32,266 nucleotides of DNA, from the NCBI GenBank assembly GCA_031289145.1, contig JAITQA010000130.1, positions 1 to 32,266 on the forward strand. Direction: 5' to 3'. This document shows, in pieces, positions 1-7,887 of the stretch (position 1 is its first letter; every line of letters begins with the position of its first letter). Source of the DNA: Dysgonamonadaceae bacterium (GTDB lineage: Bacteria > Bacteroidota > Bacteroidia > Bacteroidales > Azobacteroidaceae). The notes under the pieces were generated by a model that had not been told where the DNA came from, made no database searches, and saw only the letters and a list, made by a program, of their open reading frames with translations. The position numbers were made by a program, and so were the translations under genes.

Positions 1-2
1 GC

Positions 3-284
3 GTTGTTGCCAACGGCGATTTGGTGATAAGCTTGGGCTACAACCCTACTTCAGGTTTTCCGGCAACTCTGCCTGCTACGGTAACGATTCCGAACGGACA
101 AAACGAAGGCGAATTTACAGTTCAGGCTTTCCCGACCGCCCTTGACGGAACGTCTTTGAAAATAACACTGACGGCAACCGACAGCCAATATGTGACTTGC
201 GAAAATACGGAGATAGACCTTGAAATAGGAAGAAAGCGGTATGCAATTCCGGTTAATCCGAGTACTCGCTTTCGCATTAAATAA
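3..284 (+). CDS. C-terminal end of a beta-sandwich surface protein (5' partial)
   Basis: The frame is open from base 3 to the TAA at 282-284, so the window holds only the last 93 residues of a longer protein; the TTG at 21 is an internal codon. The visible part alternates hydrophobic and polar residues like an immunoglobulin-like or Calx-beta-like beta sandwich (stretches such as TVTIPNGQNEGEFTV and LKITLTATD). Such domains are common in secreted Bacteroidota proteins. No Por-type sorting tail is recognisable: the end is short and basic (STRFRIK). The family is not identified, and the last 20 or so residues may be non-native sequence after a rearrangement, because the DNA just downstream resembles a dispersed repeat. 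Confidence 0.55.
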   Translation, partial: VVANGDLVISLGYNPTSGFPATLPATVTIPNGQNEGEFTVQAFPTALDGTSLKITLTATDSQYVTCENTEIDLEIGRKRYAIPVNPSTRFRIK

Positions 285-450
285 TGCTCTTGTCATTGCG
301 GGTTTCCGCATCGCTCCGGTTCGACCCATTCGACTAAGAGAGCGCAGCGAACGCATGAACTTCATCCTGCCGAATACCCTACTCATACGGGTGTTCCCGC
401 TTGTGGTTTCAAAACTTTTGTAGTGTGGCTTTTTTATCATAAAAAATAGC
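285..450. other. Non-coding stretch with half of a dispersed repeat
   Basis: No convincing gene lies here. Bases 291-302 (TGTCATTGCGGG) are the exact reverse complement of bases 552-563, one arm of the REP-like palindrome upstream of the GH97 gene. A small CGGG-TGTT-CCCG hairpin sits at 388-399 but lacks an immediate T-run, so it is not called a terminator. Confidence 0.4.
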
Positions 451-458
451 TATATTTG
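451..458 (+). promoter_or_regulatory. Bacteroides-type -7 box upstream of GH97
   Basis: TATATTTG matches the Bacteroidota primary-sigma -7 consensus TAnnTTTG. A T-run around 430-435 lies at the right distance for a weak -33 element, but a clear TTTG is missing. The predicted transcript would begin near 465 and carry the REP-like palindrome at 540-560 in its leader. Confidence 0.4.
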
Positions 459-539
459 CGCATGTATTTTTATTAATCTATAAACATAAATCGTATGAAA
501 CATTCATGTAATATTTACACAAAAGGGGATGAAAAGGGG

Positions 540-560
540 ATTGCGGGTCAAGCCCGCAAT
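540..560. repeat. REP-like perfect palindrome ATTGCGGG-N5-CCCGCAAT
   Basis: The arms are 8 bp and perfect, with a TCAAG loop. The element lies between the promoter and the probable start codon of the GH97 gene. If translated it gives the residues GIAGQARND, a stretch familiar from over-extended N-termini in many genomes and a sign of a dispersed intergenic repeat. A half copy sits at 291-302. Confidence 0.7.
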
Positions 561-575
561 GACAGTTCTTTACGT

Positions 576-2588
576 ATGAAAAACAAATTTCAAATCTTGT
601 CTTTTTTAGTATTACTGCTTTTTTGCAACGCCGCCATCCGGGCGCAAAAAGACTATACGCTCACTTCCCCTAACGGAGATGTAAGTGTGAAAGTATTCAT
701 AGGCAAAGACATACAATACGCTGTGTTTCACCAGGGCGATGAGATGATTTCCCCTTCCCTTATCTCCATGACGTTGGGCGATGGTAAAACTTTCGGAAAG
801 AATTCATATCTGAAGAAACAAACCACACACAAAGTAGACAAAACGATTCCGGCCATTGTTTATAAAAAGAAACAGGTCATTGACCGGTATAACGAAAGCG
901 TTTTTGAATTTAAGGAAGGTTTCAACCTGATTTTCAGGGCTTACGACGATGGTGTCGCCTATCGTTTCGTGTCTACCGGAAACAAGCCGTTCGTGGTTCA
1001 GTCGGAAGAAGCAACTTTCAATTTTCCGTTTGACCAGAAATCCTATATTCCTTATGTACAGTCGATAAAAGAACCTTTGGAAGCTCAGTTCTATAATTCT
1101 TTCGAAAACCACTACCTGTATACGTCCCTTTCGGAGTGGAACGAAAAAAGACTGGCTTTCACGCCGCTTTTGGTCGAAGGAAAAAATAACAAGAAGGTCT
1201 GTATTGCGGAAGCCGATCTGTTGCATTATCCGGGTATGTTTTTGTACAAGGGAGATACGCCAAACGGACTGAAAGGCGTTTTTGCTCCTTATCCGAAAGA
1301 AATCAAACAAGGCGGACACAATTTGCTACAGGGAGAAGTGCAAAGTCGTGAAAACTATATCGCAAAACAAGACTTTAAAACCAATTTCCCATGGCGCATC
1401 ATCATCGTTTCTGCTCACGACGAAGCATTAGCCAACAGCGATATGGTTTATAAATTAGCCTCCCCTCCGGCGGCGGACATCGATTTTTCTTGGATTAAAC
1501 CCGGAAAAGTAGCGTGGGACTGGTGGAATGATTGGAATTTGTATCAGGTGGATTTCAAAACCGGCGTCAACAACGAGACCTATAAATACTATATTGATTT
1601 CGCTTCGGAGTATGGCATCGAATACGTGATTCTTGACGAAGGTTGGTCGGAAAACATGCAAGCCGATTTGTTTCAGGTCGTTCCGGCTATTGATTTGAAA
1701 GAATTGGCGGCTTATGCCAAAGCGAAAAACGTGGGTCTGATTCTTTGGGCAGGCTATTATGCTTTCAACAAAGACATTGAAGGTATCTGCAAACACTATT
1801 CCGAGATGGGAATCAAGGGCTTCAAAGTGGATTTCATGGACAGGGATGACCAGATAATAGTTGAATTTCACGAAAAGGCGGCTAAAATTGCTGCCCAATA
1901 CCGGATGATGCTTGATTTCCATGGAACCTACAAGCCCACCGGCTTGCAGAGAACTTATCCGAATGTCATTAATTTTGAGGCGGTTAACGGCTTAGAACAG
2001 ATGAAATGGGCGCCCGCGACCTCCGACCAGGTTACATACGATGTAACCATCCCTTTCATCCGGATGATAGCCGGACCTTTCGACTATACACAGGGCGCCA
2101 TGCGCAATGCGACCAGACGGAATTATTATCCCGTCTACAATGAACCCATGAGCCAGGGTACGCGCTGTCGCCAACTGGCCGAATACATCATATTTGAATC
2201 TCCGCTTAATATGCTGTGTGACAATCCATCCAACTATAAGGCCGAACCGGAATGCACCGAGTTTATTGCAAAAGTTCCCACTGTATGGGACAACACCCTT
2301 GTGCTGAATGGAAAAGTAGCGGAATATATCAGCATCGCCCGCCAAAAAGGAGATGACTGGTATGTAGGTTCTCTCACCGATTGGACAGCCCGCAGCCTGG
2401 AATTGGATTTGTCTTTCTTAGGTGAAGGAAAATTTGTAGCTGAAGTTTTCAAAGACGGCGTCAACGCCGACAAAGCTGCCAGAGATTACAAGAAAGAAAC
2501 CATCTCTATCCCCGACAACCGTAAACTGACCATTAATATGGCGCAAGGCGGCGGCTTTGTGATGAAAATTTACAGACCAAATTCCTGA
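576..2588 (+). CDS. Secreted glycoside hydrolase family 97, probably a retaining alpha-galactosidase-type enzyme
   Basis: This 670-residue protein has the GH97 layout: an N-terminal beta-sandwich (about 25-280), a TIM-barrel catalytic domain (about 290-560) and a C-terminal beta domain. GH97 enzymes cleave alpha-glucosides or alpha-galactosides. The barrel contains KVDFMDRDDQ (Asp419) and NFEAVNGLEQ (Glu474). Their 55-residue spacing equals that of the nucleophile Asp415 and acid/base Glu470 recalled for the retaining B. thetaiotaomicron alpha-galactosidase BT1871. Inverting SusB-type members lack this Asp. Hence a retaining enzyme is inferred, while the substrate is less certain. The start at 576 is preferred over the in-frame ATG at 495 because it begins a signal peptide (MKNKFQILSFLVLLLFCNAA) and avoids translating the REP-like repeat. 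The gene converges with the next one and overlaps it by 19 bp. It stands alone, with no SusCD beside it. Confidence 0.9.
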   Translation: MKNKFQILSFLVLLLFCNAAIRAQKDYTLTSPNGDVSVKVFIGKDIQYAVFHQGDEMISPSLISMTLGDGKTFGKNSYLKKQTTHKVDKTIPAIVYKKKQVIDRYNESVFEFKEGFNLIFRAYDDGVAYRFVSTGNKPFVVQSEEATFNFPFDQKSYIPYVQSIKEPLEAQFYNSFENHYLYTSLSEWNEKRLAFTPLLVEGKNNKKVCIAEADLLHYPGMFLYKGDTPNGLKGVFAPYPKEIKQGGHNLLQGEVQSRENYIAKQDFKTNFPWRIIIVSAHDEALANSDMVYKLASPPAADIDFSWIKPGKVAWDWWNDWNLYQVDFKTGVNNETYKYYIDFASEYGIEYVILDEGWSENMQADLFQVVPAIDLKELAAYAKAKNVGLILWAGYYAFNKDIEGICKHYSEMGIKGFKVDFMDRDDQIIVEFHEKAAKIAAQYRMMLDFHGTYKPTGLQRTYPNVINFEAVNGLEQMKWAPATSDQVTYDVTIPFIRMIAGPFDYTQGAMRNATRRNYYPVYNEPMSQGTRCRQLAEYIIFESPLNMLCDNPSNYKAEPECTEFIAKVPTVWDNTLVLNGKVAEYISIARQKGDDWYVGSLTDWTARSLELDLSFLGEGKFVAEVFKDGVNADKAARDYKKETISIPDNRKLTINMAQGGGFVMKIYRPNS

Positions 2589-3970
2589 TGCAATGCAGGA
2601 ATTTCGATGTCTTTGAATCCTTTTTTCAATAGGCGTCGTTTGAACTCAAGCTGAACGTTCGGTTCTCCGTGCACGATGAAAAGACGTTTCATCTCATGCT
2701 GGTCCTGACAGGAAAGATATTGGCACAAGTCGTGATAATCGGCATGGGCGCTCATGGAATTCAGTGTGACAATATCAGCCTTTACATTGTACTGATTTCC
2801 GAAAATACCCACGGTTTCAGGACGTTCTTTTAAGCGTGCGCCCAAAGAATTGGGTTCGCAATAGCCGATAATCAGGATGGTATTCCGCCAATTTTCGATA
2901 CTGTTGGCAATGTGATGCTTCACACGCCCGGCTTCGGCCATGCCCGATGCGGAAATAATCACCGCCGGTTTGTGATTTATATTCAAGGCCTGAGAGTCCC
3001 GTTTGTCGGTAATATACCGCAAGCCCTTGAAATCAAACGGGTCGGAATCTATTCGCATTAATTTTTGTACGGAGCGGTTGAAACATTCCGGATGAAGTTT
3101 CACAATTTCAGTCACTTTGGTCGACATCGGACTGTCGACATAATAATCGACTTGTGGCAACTTGTCATCTAAATACAAGTCATTCAAGGCGTACAACAAC
3201 TCCTGGGTACGTCCCACACTGAAAGCAGGGATAATCAGTTTGCCTTTTTTGTGTATACAAGTCTCCCGGATATTTTTCAGTAAATCGTCGGCATAAGTTT
3301 CAATCCGGTCATGCAATTTATTCCCATAAGTTGATTCGAGAATCAGGTAATCGGCATGTGGGAAAACTTGCGGAGAGTGCAAAATCGGGTCGCCATAACG
3401 CCCTACATCCCCACTGAAAGCCAGCGTTGTTATTTTTCCATTTTCCGTGATGGTCAGGAAAATCGTTGCACTGCCAACGATATGCCCTACATCGAAAAAC
3501 TGTAGCGTCACCTGTTCGTTTAGCTGAAAAGCCTGATGATAGTGCACGGGGGTTAAATAGTCAAATGTCCGGAAAACATCTTCTTCGGAATACAAGGGTT
3601 CAAGCAATCCTCTCCCTTCTTCTCTCCGTTGTTTGTTCAGGAAAAGAATATCCTGTTTCTGGATAACAGCCGAATCCAGCAGCAGCACTTTAATGATATC
3701 AATCGTTGCCGGAGTTGCATAAATACGGCCTCTGAAACCGTCTTTTACCAACTTAGGCAGGAGGCCGGTATGGTCGACATGCGCATGTGAAATCAACACA
3801 AAATCGACATCCTGCGGAGCGAATCCCCATTCTCGATTCAGGGTATCGGTTTTTTTACCCATACCCTGAAACATTCCGCAGTCGAGCAGTATTTTTTTTC
3901 CGTTATTCAGGGTAAGCAAATGCTTGCTGCCGGTTACAGTTCCGGCAGCGCCATGAAAAGCTATCTTCAT
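2570..3970 (-). CDS. Metallo-beta-lactamase/beta-CASP nuclease-like protein (YSH1 type)
   Basis: The 466-residue protein starts with a metallo-beta-lactamase fold. The zinc motif SHAHVDHTG has His62, His64, Asp66 and His67, and SGDVGR supplies a further ligand. The beta-CASP region follows with IISASGMAEAGR, then an RMMBL tail with SMSAHADY. Length and motif order match the COG1236 family of RNA-processing exo/endonucleases related to CPSF-73. Bacterial members probably act on RNA in the cytoplasm, but the substrate is unknown. There is no signal peptide. Only 9 bp separate it from the WG-repeat gene upstream on the same strand, so the two are probably co-transcribed. Its 3' end overlaps the converging GH97 gene. 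Confidence 0.9.
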   Translation of the reverse strand: MKIAFHGAAGTVTGSKHLLTLNNGKKILLDCGMFQGMGKKTDTLNREWGFAPQDVDFVLISHAHVDHTGLLPKLVKDGFRGRIYATPATIDIIKVLLLDSAVIQKQDILFLNKQRREEGRGLLEPLYSEEDVFRTFDYLTPVHYHQAFQLNEQVTLQFFDVGHIVGSATIFLTITENGKITTLAFSGDVGRYGDPILHSPQVFPHADYLILESTYGNKLHDRIETYADDLLKNIRETCIHKKGKLIIPAFSVGRTQELLYALNDLYLDDKLPQVDYYVDSPMSTKVTEIVKLHPECFNRSVQKLMRIDSDPFDFKGLRYITDKRDSQALNINHKPAVIISASGMAEAGRVKHHIANSIENWRNTILIIGYCEPNSLGARLKERPETVGIFGNQYNVKADIVTLNSMSAHADYHDLCQYLSCQDQHEMKRLFIVHGEPNVQLEFKRRLLKKGFKDIEIPALHQEFGL

Positions 3971-3979
3971 ATATTGTGT

Positions 3980-5056
3980 TTAATAGATACTGATATCATG
4001 GTATACCGGTTGAACGATTACCAAGCCTTCTTTGTTCAGAATCCCTTGTTTATCATCTTTGTATACTTTATAACAGTTGTCTTTGGTATCTTCGATGGCA
4101 TTGAACTGGGGAGCGATTAATTCCACGCCGTCGGTGTTTATCAAGCCCCAGAGACTATTTTTCAGGATAAATGCACGTCCGCCGTCGAATTTATCAATAA
4201 AATTGTAGGTAGGAGGTAAAATCTGTTTCCCGTTTTTATTCAACAATCCGTAAAGACCGTCCAATGTAATGATAAAAACATTGCTTTCCTTGTTTCCTAC
4301 ATCGTCATAAGCAGGTTCGAACATCAGCAGTCCGTCATCGGCCAACATGCCTGTTTTGCCGTCAAGGAAAGTTTTATACCCGTCTTTGCAGCGAAAAATA
4401 GCCGAATATTTCGGAGAAACGGTTTCGTGACCATTGGAATTTAAGACGCCCCACAGACCGTTTTTCATTATCAGGTAATTATTGCTTTTGATTCGCTGAA
4501 TCAGGTGATAAACAGGTGAAATAATTTCCACGCCCTTGTCGTCAATCAAGCCATAGAGCGTATCTTTTAAAACAATAGCTTTCCCTTTTTCAAAATCACT
4601 TATCAGGTTGTAAGTAGTGTTGACTAATTCCTTGCCTTTTTCATCTATCAGGCCTATTTTCCCACCCAAGAAAACCTGGGCTTTTCCGCCGTCAAATTTG
4701 CCGATAAAGTCGTATTTGGGTTCAAATAAGATAACGCCTTTATCCGTTTTCAACCCCCATTTTTTGTCTTCGGAATAAGGAATAGCTTTCCCTTTCCCCT
4801 CCGGAACCAAGGGTGCACGTTGACCCAATTCATTGACAGCAAAAACCTCTCCATCTTTAATAACCGGAGCTAATTTTTTGTCAAACTTTCCAATCATGTC
4901 ATATTCCGGTTTCACAATTTCGTTTCCGTTTTTGCTGATGATACCGAATTTACCGCTTACATACACGCGTGCCCATTCCTTGTCGTTCTTTTGAGCGCTT
5001 AATCCAAATAATATTGCCATAGTAAAAAAAGCAGTTAAGATAATTTTTGTTTTCAT
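3980..5056 (-). CDS. Secreted WG-repeat protein
   Basis: The 358-residue protein begins with a clear signal peptide (MKTKIILTAFFTMAILFGLSAQ). The rest is about ten WG-type repeats of 25-35 residues, with cores such as GKFGIISKNGNEIVKPEYD, LWGLINTDGVELIAPQFN and KQGILNKEGLVIVQPVY. WG repeats form beta-rich scaffolds found widely in Bacteroidota envelope proteins; no enzymatic role is known. It carries no Por sorting tail or lipobox, so a periplasmic location is the simplest guess. It sits 9 bp upstream of the beta-CASP nuclease-like gene, but a functional link between the two is not evident. Confidence 0.88.
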   Translation of the reverse strand: MKTKIILTAFFTMAILFGLSAQKNDKEWARVYVSGKFGIISKNGNEIVKPEYDMIGKFDKKLAPVIKDGEVFAVNELGQRAPLVPEGKGKAIPYSEDKKWGLKTDKGVILFEPKYDFIGKFDGGKAQVFLGGKIGLIDEKGKELVNTTYNLISDFEKGKAIVLKDTLYGLIDDKGVEIISPVYHLIQRIKSNNYLIMKNGLWGVLNSNGHETVSPKYSAIFRCKDGYKTFLDGKTGMLADDGLLMFEPAYDDVGNKESNVFIITLDGLYGLLNKNGKQILPPTYNFIDKFDGGRAFILKNSLWGLINTDGVELIAPQFNAIEDTKDNCYKVYKDDKQGILNKEGLVIVQPVYHDISIY

Positions 5057-5119
5057 AATGCTGAATTATTTTATTAAATACGATTGCAAAATAAGTAAAT
5101 TTTATTGGAATGTGAAAGT

Positions 5120-5156
5120 ATTATCGAATATTTCTTTGACAAAGGATGAAATAAAT
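5120..5156 (-). repeat. Remnant copy of the fecCD 3' tail (direct repeat with 6143-6179)
   Basis: These 37 bases match 34 of 37 bases at 6143-6179, which encode the last residues of the FecCD permease. Read on the minus strand the remnant still gives IYFILCQRNIR and a stop, against IYVILCQRNIR in the intact gene. The two copies flank the DUF5618 pair and its promoter as direct repeats about 1.02 kb apart. Confidence 0.75.
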
Positions 5157-5232
5157 GAAAAATAGGTACATATATCAATCCCATTTCTATTAAATACCGG
5201 TATCAGATTTAACATAAAAATAACCTAAACTA

Positions 5233-5264
5233 TTTGTTGGTTCTCAAAATTTTATATAGATTTG
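5233..5264 (+). promoter_or_regulatory. Bacteroides-type promoter of the DUF5618 pair
   Basis: TTTG (5233-5236) and TAGATTTG (5257-5264) match the -33 TTTG and -7 TAnnTTTG consensus, with a 20-bp spacer. The expected transcript begins about 20 bases before the ATG at 5291. It is the best complete primary-sigma promoter in the window. Confidence 0.65.
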
Positions 5265-5290
5265 CAAACTAAAACAAATCATCATCCATT

Positions 5291-5704
5291 ATGTCCAATG
5301 AAGAACAACTGAAAATTAAACAAAAATCCTACACCGAAGCCATGCGCTATATGCATAACGCGAAAGAAACACTCCAAAAAGCCGGTAAGGAAGACAATTA
5401 CTACAACGACCGCAAGTATGTTAAAACAGCTTGTGGTATAGCTTATAATGGTGTACTCATCGCATTGGATACCTATCTTCTCCTGAAAGGGATAGCAAAA
5501 ACCAAAGGTCGCAAATCCATCGAGTATTACTGCGAACAAATCAGTAAACTTGATAAAAAAATGCTAAGGCAGGTAAATAATGCTTACGAAATATTGCATT
5601 TGTCGGGTTATTACGATGGTATTCAAGATGCTATTGTTGTGAAAAGAGGCTTTGATGAGGCCTACGAACTCATTGATAGAATCAAACCGATGCAGGAATC
5701 TTAA
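5291..5704 (+). CDS. DUF5618 family protein, first tandem copy
   Basis: A 137-residue helical protein resembling the Bacteroidota DUF5618 family: a charged first helix (SYTEAMRYMHNAKETLQKA), then NYYNDRKYVKTACGIAYNGVLIALDTYL, and a C-terminal GFDEAYELIDRIKP. The pattern suggests a soluble four-helix bundle, perhaps HEPN-like, but it lacks the RxxxxH motif expected of HEPN ribonucleases. The function is unknown. It has its own promoter just upstream and is followed after 17 bp by a close paralogue. Blocks of perfect nucleotide identity with that copy alternate with diverged blocks. Confidence 0.8.
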   Translation: MSNEEQLKIKQKSYTEAMRYMHNAKETLQKAGKEDNYYNDRKYVKTACGIAYNGVLIALDTYLLLKGIAKTKGRKSIEYYCEQISKLDKKMLRQVNNAYEILHLSGYYDGIQDAIVVKRGFDEAYELIDRIKPMQES

Positions 5705-5721
5705 CTTTTAAAACAAATATT

Positions 5722-6132
5722 ATGTTGCACGAAAAAGAGGAAAAAATTAAACAAAAATCCTACACCGAAGCCATGCGCTATATGCAGAACGCGAAAGAAA
5801 CACTCCAAAAAGCCGGTAAGGAAGACAATTACTACAACGACCGCAAATATGTCCGAACTGCTTGCGGAACAGCCTATAATGGCGTACTCATCGCATTGGA
5901 TACCTATCTTCTCCTGAAAGGGATAGCAAAAACCAAAGGTCGCAAATCCATCGAGTATTATTCCGAACAACTCGGAAAATTAGACAAGAAAATGGTGAGA
6001 CACCTGAATAGCGCTTATGAAGCATTGCATTTGTCGGGATATTATGATGGCACCTTAGATGCCCGCATTGTTAAAGTAGGCTTTGATGAGGCCTACGAAC
6101 TCATTGATAGAATCAGACCGATAGAAGAATAG
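5722..6132 (+). CDS. DUF5618 family protein, second tandem copy
   Basis: A 136-residue paralogue of the preceding gene, alignable without indels at a constant 431-bp offset. The N-terminus differs (MLHEKEE against MSNEEQL); the core and the GFDEAYELIDRI segment are shared. The C-terminal half differs at several positions (for example SEQLGKLDKKMVRHLNSAYEALH), so the copies may have diverged in partner or ligand. It is probably co-transcribed with the first copy. Its stop codon is only 11 bp from the 3' end of the converging fecCD gene. Confidence 0.8.
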   Translation: MLHEKEEKIKQKSYTEAMRYMQNAKETLQKAGKEDNYYNDRKYVRTACGTAYNGVLIALDTYLLLKGIAKTKGRKSIEYYSEQLGKLDKKMVRHLNSAYEALHLSGYYDGTLDARIVKVGFDEAYELIDRIRPIEE

Positions 6133-6142
6133 CAATATAAGC

Positions 6143-6179
6143 ATTATCGAATATTTCTTTGGCAAAGGATGACGTAAAT
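6143..6179 (-). repeat. Intact copy of the fecCD-tail direct repeat
   Basis: This is the right-hand member of the 37-bp direct repeat pair (34/37 identity with 5120-5156). It lies inside the 3' end of the functional fecCD gene. Confidence 0.75.
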
Positions 6180-7157
6180 AACAATGGGCGCTCCAAGTAA
6201 AGGCGTTACAGCATTTAACGGCAGTAAACCGCTGCCAAATGGGATAAGGGTCAACAAATTGCAAAATAAGGCAAAAGCTGCTCCCGTCAGAAGGGTGACA
6301 GGAAGCAATATCTTCTGGTTTGAAGTTCCCAACGCCAGACGGGAAAGATGCGGCACAGCCATTCCTATAAAACTGATAGGGCCGCAAAAGGCTGTGACTA
6401 CCGCTGTTAATAAACCGGTAACGGCAAGTATCGTTATTCGGGATCGCTTGATATTGACGCCCAGATTCATCGCATAATTTTCGCCCAGCAGCAAGGCGTT
6501 CAAAGGTTTGATAAGTAGTACGGAGCAGCATAATCCGAAAAGAATACAGGCGGAATAAAATGGTAGCTGATTTTGCTGAACACCCGAAAAATTACCCATT
6601 CCCCACATCACGTAAGCGCGAACATTATCGGCCGAAGCATAAGCGTTGAGTACAGATATGGCCGAAGAAGCCAAGTATCCCACCATGATACCGATTATCA
6701 ATACCAATACATTGCTCCTGATTCTGTACGAGAAATAGAGTATCAGCATCAAAATCAGCAAGGCGCCTAAAAATGCCGAAAAAACGACAGAGAGATGAAA
6801 AAACCAGCCGCTATGCACCAAAAAGCCACCTGAATAAAGCATCACAAAGGCCACGCCCAGATTGGCGCCATTGCTGATACCCAAAATGGAGGGTCCTGCC
6901 AAGGGATTTTTGAAAAGCGTCTGGAGCATCAAACCGCAAACAGCCAAAGCCGGTCCGGCCAATAAGGCGGTCAGAGCCTGGGGCAAACGGAAACGCAATA
7001 CAATATCCGTCCATACGGCTTTTTCCACCGATCGCCCCAACAAAATATCCATTACCGCCAAGGACGGAATGGATACCGAACCGAAAAAAAGATTGGAGCA
7101 GAAAAAAATCAGAATAGCAAATGCAATTCCTGCACAAACAGCAATCCTACGGTTCAT
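6144..7157 (-). CDS. FecCD-family ABC transporter permease
   Basis: A 337-residue inner-membrane protein with about ten hydrophobic segments and FecCD/BtuC signatures: the AVWTDIVLRFRLPQALTALLAG entry region, NPLAGPSILGISNGANLG, and the ATPase-coupling loop ISFIGMAVPHLSRL. The family forms homodimeric import channels for ferric siderophores, haem or cobalamin. The matching ATPase and binding protein are not in the window, so the substrate is unassigned and it must use partners encoded elsewhere. It lies 10 bp after DUF4293 at the end of the bamD-rpoZ operon, an unexpected place for a transport gene. A short duplicate of its 3' end lies at 5120-5156. Confidence 0.92.
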   Translation of the reverse strand: MNRRIAVCAGIAFAILIFFCSNLFFGSVSIPSLAVMDILLGRSVEKAVWTDIVLRFRLPQALTALLAGPALAVCGLMLQTLFKNPLAGPSILGISNGANLGVAFVMLYSGGFLVHSGWFFHLSVVFSAFLGALLILMLILYFSYRIRSNVLVLIIGIMVGYLASSAISVLNAYASADNVRAYVMWGMGNFSGVQQNQLPFYSACILFGLCCSVLLIKPLNALLLGENYAMNLGVNIKRSRITILAVTGLLTAVVTAFCGPISFIGMAVPHLSRLALGTSNQKILLPVTLLTGAAFALFCNLLTLIPFGSGLLPLNAVTPLLGAPIVIYVILCQRNIR

Positions 7158-7167
7158 CTCTTCCGAT

Positions 7168-7527
7168 TTATCTTAACCGGTCAAGCGAGCGAATCAATTG
7201 TTCATCTTTTTTCACCGCCCTGATAGCCAGATAATCAAAAATACCGGCGATGAAAGGGATCAGAATAGGGTAGGTGATACCTGAAATAGAAAAACCGTCC
7301 TCTTTTACCAAAAACAAAACGATTGCGATAACCAACAACAGCATAATAAACCAGGCTGTTTTGATTTGCAACTTGCGTTTCTTGAAAAGAAAAATAGCGA
7401 CAAAGGCTAAAACGGCAACGGTTCCCGCATCAATCAACAAAAGCAATGTAGCGAACGGGAGAAAAAACAAACTGCCTGTCAAACAAAATACCAAGAAAAA
7501 ATAAACCGTTTGAATCCGTTGTATCAT
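7168..7527 (-). CDS. DUF4293 membrane protein
   Basis: This 119-residue protein begins with MIQRIQTVYFFLVF, the hallmark start of DUF4293, and has four predicted membrane helices. Known members, as I recall them, are somewhat longer, with a larger loop between helices 1 and 2; here that loop is almost absent. The function is unknown. Its start overlaps the stop of rpoZ by 4 bp (ATGA), showing translational coupling, and the linkage to rpoZ and bamD is typical of Bacteroidota. Confidence 0.82.
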   Translation of the reverse strand: MIQRIQTVYFFLVFCLTGSLFFLPFATLLLLIDAGTVAVLAFVAIFLFKKRKLQIKTAWFIMLLLVIAIVLFLVKEDGFSISGITYPILIPFIAGIFDYLAIRAVKKDEQLIRSLDRLR

Positions 7528-7862
7528 AAATCGTCCATTTTGTCTTCGATTACCGGATTACGATAATAAATTTCATGATCCAAATATTCCTGCGTAGCAA
7601 TAAGAGGCGCTTTGGGCAAACGTTCGTAAAACCGGGAAATTTCTATCTGTTCCCTGTTCTCAAAAATTTCTTCCAGACTGTCGTTGCTGGAGGAGAATTC
7701 CTGCAATTTTTTACCTAACTCCTGTTTAATTTCTACGGAAATTTCGTTAGCTCTTTTACCGATAATGCGTACGGTCTCATAAACATTTCCGGTTTCTTCA
7801 GCCATACTTATCATGTCACGGGTAAGTGTATTATCCGGTACATTTAATTTTTTTAAGTCCAT
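7524..7862 (-). CDS. rpoZ: RNA polymerase omega subunit, Bacteroidota type
   Basis: The 112-residue protein carries the omega/Rpb6-like core (NVYETVRIIGKRANEISVEIK), in which the KRAN segment corresponds to the omega motif that contacts beta-prime. The acidic C-terminal extension with EQIEISRFYERLPKAPLIA is typical of the Bacteroidota form. Omega helps RNA polymerase assembly and stability. It lies 25 bp after bamD and overlaps DUF4293 by 4 bp; this order supports the call. Confidence 0.85.
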   Translation of the reverse strand: MDLKKLNVPDNTLTRDMISMAEETGNVYETVRIIGKRANEISVEIKQELGKKLQEFSSSNDSLEEIFENREQIEISRFYERLPKAPLIATQEYLDHEIYYRNPVIEDKMDDL

Positions 7863-7887
7863 GAATTTACTACTATTATAATTTTTA

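Noticed and set aside
5291-6132. DUF5618 pair as a HEPN toxin or toxin-antitoxin system
   Set aside because: The helices look HEPN-like in size, but the RxxxxH catalytic motif is missing and no nucleotidyltransferase or antitoxin gene is adjacent.
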